A stretch of 64,000 nt of DNA from Clytia hemisphaerica (taxonomy: Eukaryota > Cnidaria > Hydrozoa > Leptothecata > Clytiidae): the NCBI GenBank assembly GCA_902728285.1, contig CACVBU010000520.1:187405-251404 (forward strand), written 5' to 3'. A model generated the notes under the pieces. That model saw nothing but the letters and a program-made list of their open reading frames with translations, ran no database searches and was not told the DNA's origin. Of the stretch, positions 62,800 through 64,000 are shown piece by piece (position 1 is the first letter of the stretch; every line of letters starts with the position of its first letter). Made by a program: the position numbers and the translations under genes.

Positions 62800-63251
62800 A
62801 ATACAACGCAAATTTATTTAACATTATATATCTGAAAACTGCCTTTCAAGAAGTAGAAAATACTAAAAATGTTATTTTGAGGGAAGTATCACGCCGTCAA
62901 AAAAATGCTTCACACAAAAGATCATATGAACAAATAAAAGGTACTGAAAAGCATGAAAAGAAAAATAAAGTTAAGAGACAATTCCGCAAACAAAATAAAG
63001 GTTCTGAAAAACATGAACAAGAAAAAGAAAAAAAACGTCTTTCATGGCAACAAATGAAAGGGTCTGAAAAACATAAAGAAAGAACAGAAAAGAAACGTTT
63101 ATCATATCAACAAAATAAAGGGTCAGAAAAACATGAACAGGAAAAAGAAAAGAGACGCGCAAGGCTTACAAAGACAAAAAAAACAAACCAGGGAAAAGAG
63201 TTGAAAACTTTAAACAGAAAAAACAAGAGGGCCCTTCCTACATCTGTGTAA
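62800..63251 (+). pseudogene. Helitron coding region, basic 20-residue tandem repeats
   Basis: Continuation in a second frame (in-frame text is readable from about 62780; the first ATG-like codon is at 62877). Four tandem 60-bp units (62928-63167) encode variants of KQNKGSEKHEQEKEKKRLSW. Lys/Glu/His-rich repeats at this place are common in Helitron proteins and may bind nucleic acid. The frame ends at 63251 in an A-rich run, and the correct reading passes to the next frame just before GPSYICVMC. Confidence 0.6.
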
Positions 63252-64000
63252 TGTGTAACCGCTGTATGTTTAAAAAATCTGTGTTTGGTTTTGATGAACA
63301 AAAGTTCTCATTGATCAACTTTGAAGAAATAGAAAATTTTAATCCTGTAACCTCGTTTGATGGTAATTTCTACGTATGCACAACCTGTCATAGAAAATTA
63401 ATGAAGGGAGAAATCCCATGCCAGTCTGTTACTAACAAGCTTCAAATTTTTGATCTCCCAGATAATCTAAATGATATACGAAAACTGGAAAGAATTTTAG
63501 TAGCTCAAAGAATTTTATTTTCTAAAGTCATGATCATGCGTAAAGGTGAATTCCCCAAATTGCAAGGTGCAATATGCAATGTTCCTATTGAAACACCAGG
63601 TGTATGTAAAGTACTTCCTAGAGGAAGTGATAGTAGTGGTGTAATAAATGTTGAATTAAAAAGAAAAAATATGCTACAAAAACCCTGTTATTTCGCAGCA
63701 AGTAAGACGACAAAAAGTTTTTGAAACTTTGGACTTTTTAGTGAATAATAATCCTTTGTATCATGATATAAATATTGATATGTCAATAATTGACCAAATG
63801 AATAATGATGAATATGTTGAAAGGGTTTTATCAAATAATGATTCCATATCAAACGCTTCTTCCAATGATATAAGATTTGTTGATGATACAACAGTTACCT
63901 TAATCAAGCCTTTTGAAGAGCAATTAGAGAATGAATTTGATTCTGATGATCCACTCAGTGCGTATCGGACACCAACATGTGAAACAGTCATTGTATCAGA
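63225..64000 (+). pseudogene. Helitron coding region, DUF6570-like domain, broken by a frameshift
   Basis: The frame containing GPSYICVMCNRCMFKKSV (from about 63226) continues to 63724 with VCTTCHRKLMKGEIPCQS, KLQIFDLPDNLNDIRKLER, LPRGSDSSGVINVELKRK. CxxC pairs (ICVMC, VCTTC) and the KLxxGxIPxxxxxNKL pattern are typical of the domain preceding the Helitron Rep region. A stop at 63722 follows an ACAAAAAC run. One frame over, the text goes on (KVFETLDFLVNNNPLYHDIN...) and stays open to the window end. Confidence 0.65.

Larger units (their letters stand above)
61894..64000 (+). mobile_element. Helitron-type transposon, 5' coding part (truncated by window end)
   Basis: A single interrupted coding path in the order 2A motif / cysteine protease / basic repeats / DUF6570-like zinc-finger region. 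This is the arrangement upstream of the Rep and helicase domains in many animal Helitron proteins. Rep and helicase would lie beyond 64000. Frame changes are needed near 62785, 63220 and 63670. The 5' terminus (expected TC) was not located. Confidence 0.7.

Overview
The window looks like nuclear DNA of an invertebrate animal. It is AT-rich, with spliceosomal introns (GTAAGT/GTGAGT donors, TTTCAG-type acceptors), metazoan endolysosomal genes and dense DNA-transposon debris. A cnidarian or other marine invertebrate would fit, but I cannot assign a phylum from sequence alone. I saw no bacterial operon, CRISPR array or rRNA gene. All gene models were built by eye: every exon listed has consensus-type splice sites and matching intron phase, and none of the four host genes contains a frameshift.

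Layout. (1) 64-3860, minus: the first six exons of a hydantoinase/oxoprolinase-family ATPase, running off the left edge. (2) 3861-16357: a transposon island with repeated insertion-within-insertion. (3) 16358-30035, minus: a complete 10-exon cystinosin gene (lysosomal cystine/H+ exporter). (4) 30036-30515: a 480-bp shared promoter region. (5) 30516-57483, plus: a complete 11-exon sorting nexin of the SNX7/SNX30 type (PX plus BAR-like region). Intron 1 is swollen by a candidate 8.6-kb transposon, and intron 7 hosts a whole 5-exon antisense gene (47542-52679, minus) for an unrecognised 952-residue charged, repeat-helix protein. (6) 57484-61189: gene-poor sequence with small MITEs. (7) 61690-64000, plus: the 5' part of a Helitron-type element. 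It encodes a 2A ribosome-skipping motif followed by a C76-like cysteine protease domain, a basic 20-residue repeat region and a DUF6570-like zinc-finger region; three frameshifts break it and it is cut off by the window end.

How things work together. Cystinosin and the sorting nexin are a head-to-head pair of endolysosomal genes sharing one promoter. The sorting nexin and its nested antisense gene both carry paired NPF motifs (EH-domain ligands), which hints at, but does not prove, a common trafficking theme.

Most other structure is mobile DNA. Several families could be delimited from terminal inverted repeats and target-site duplications. One group has CCGT termini, 2-bp TSDs and paired direct-repeat boxes. 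Two families have 6-bp TSDs: one is full of ATCGAT boxes, the other has regularly placed CAGTGGGGA-like boxes. A hAT-type MITE has 8-bp TSDs, and its empty sites can be read in this same window. There are also TA-flanked hairpin MITEs, a ~1-kb foldback element, a tRNA-derived SINE, a decayed IS5/ISL2EU-like transposon and a LINE 3' fragment.
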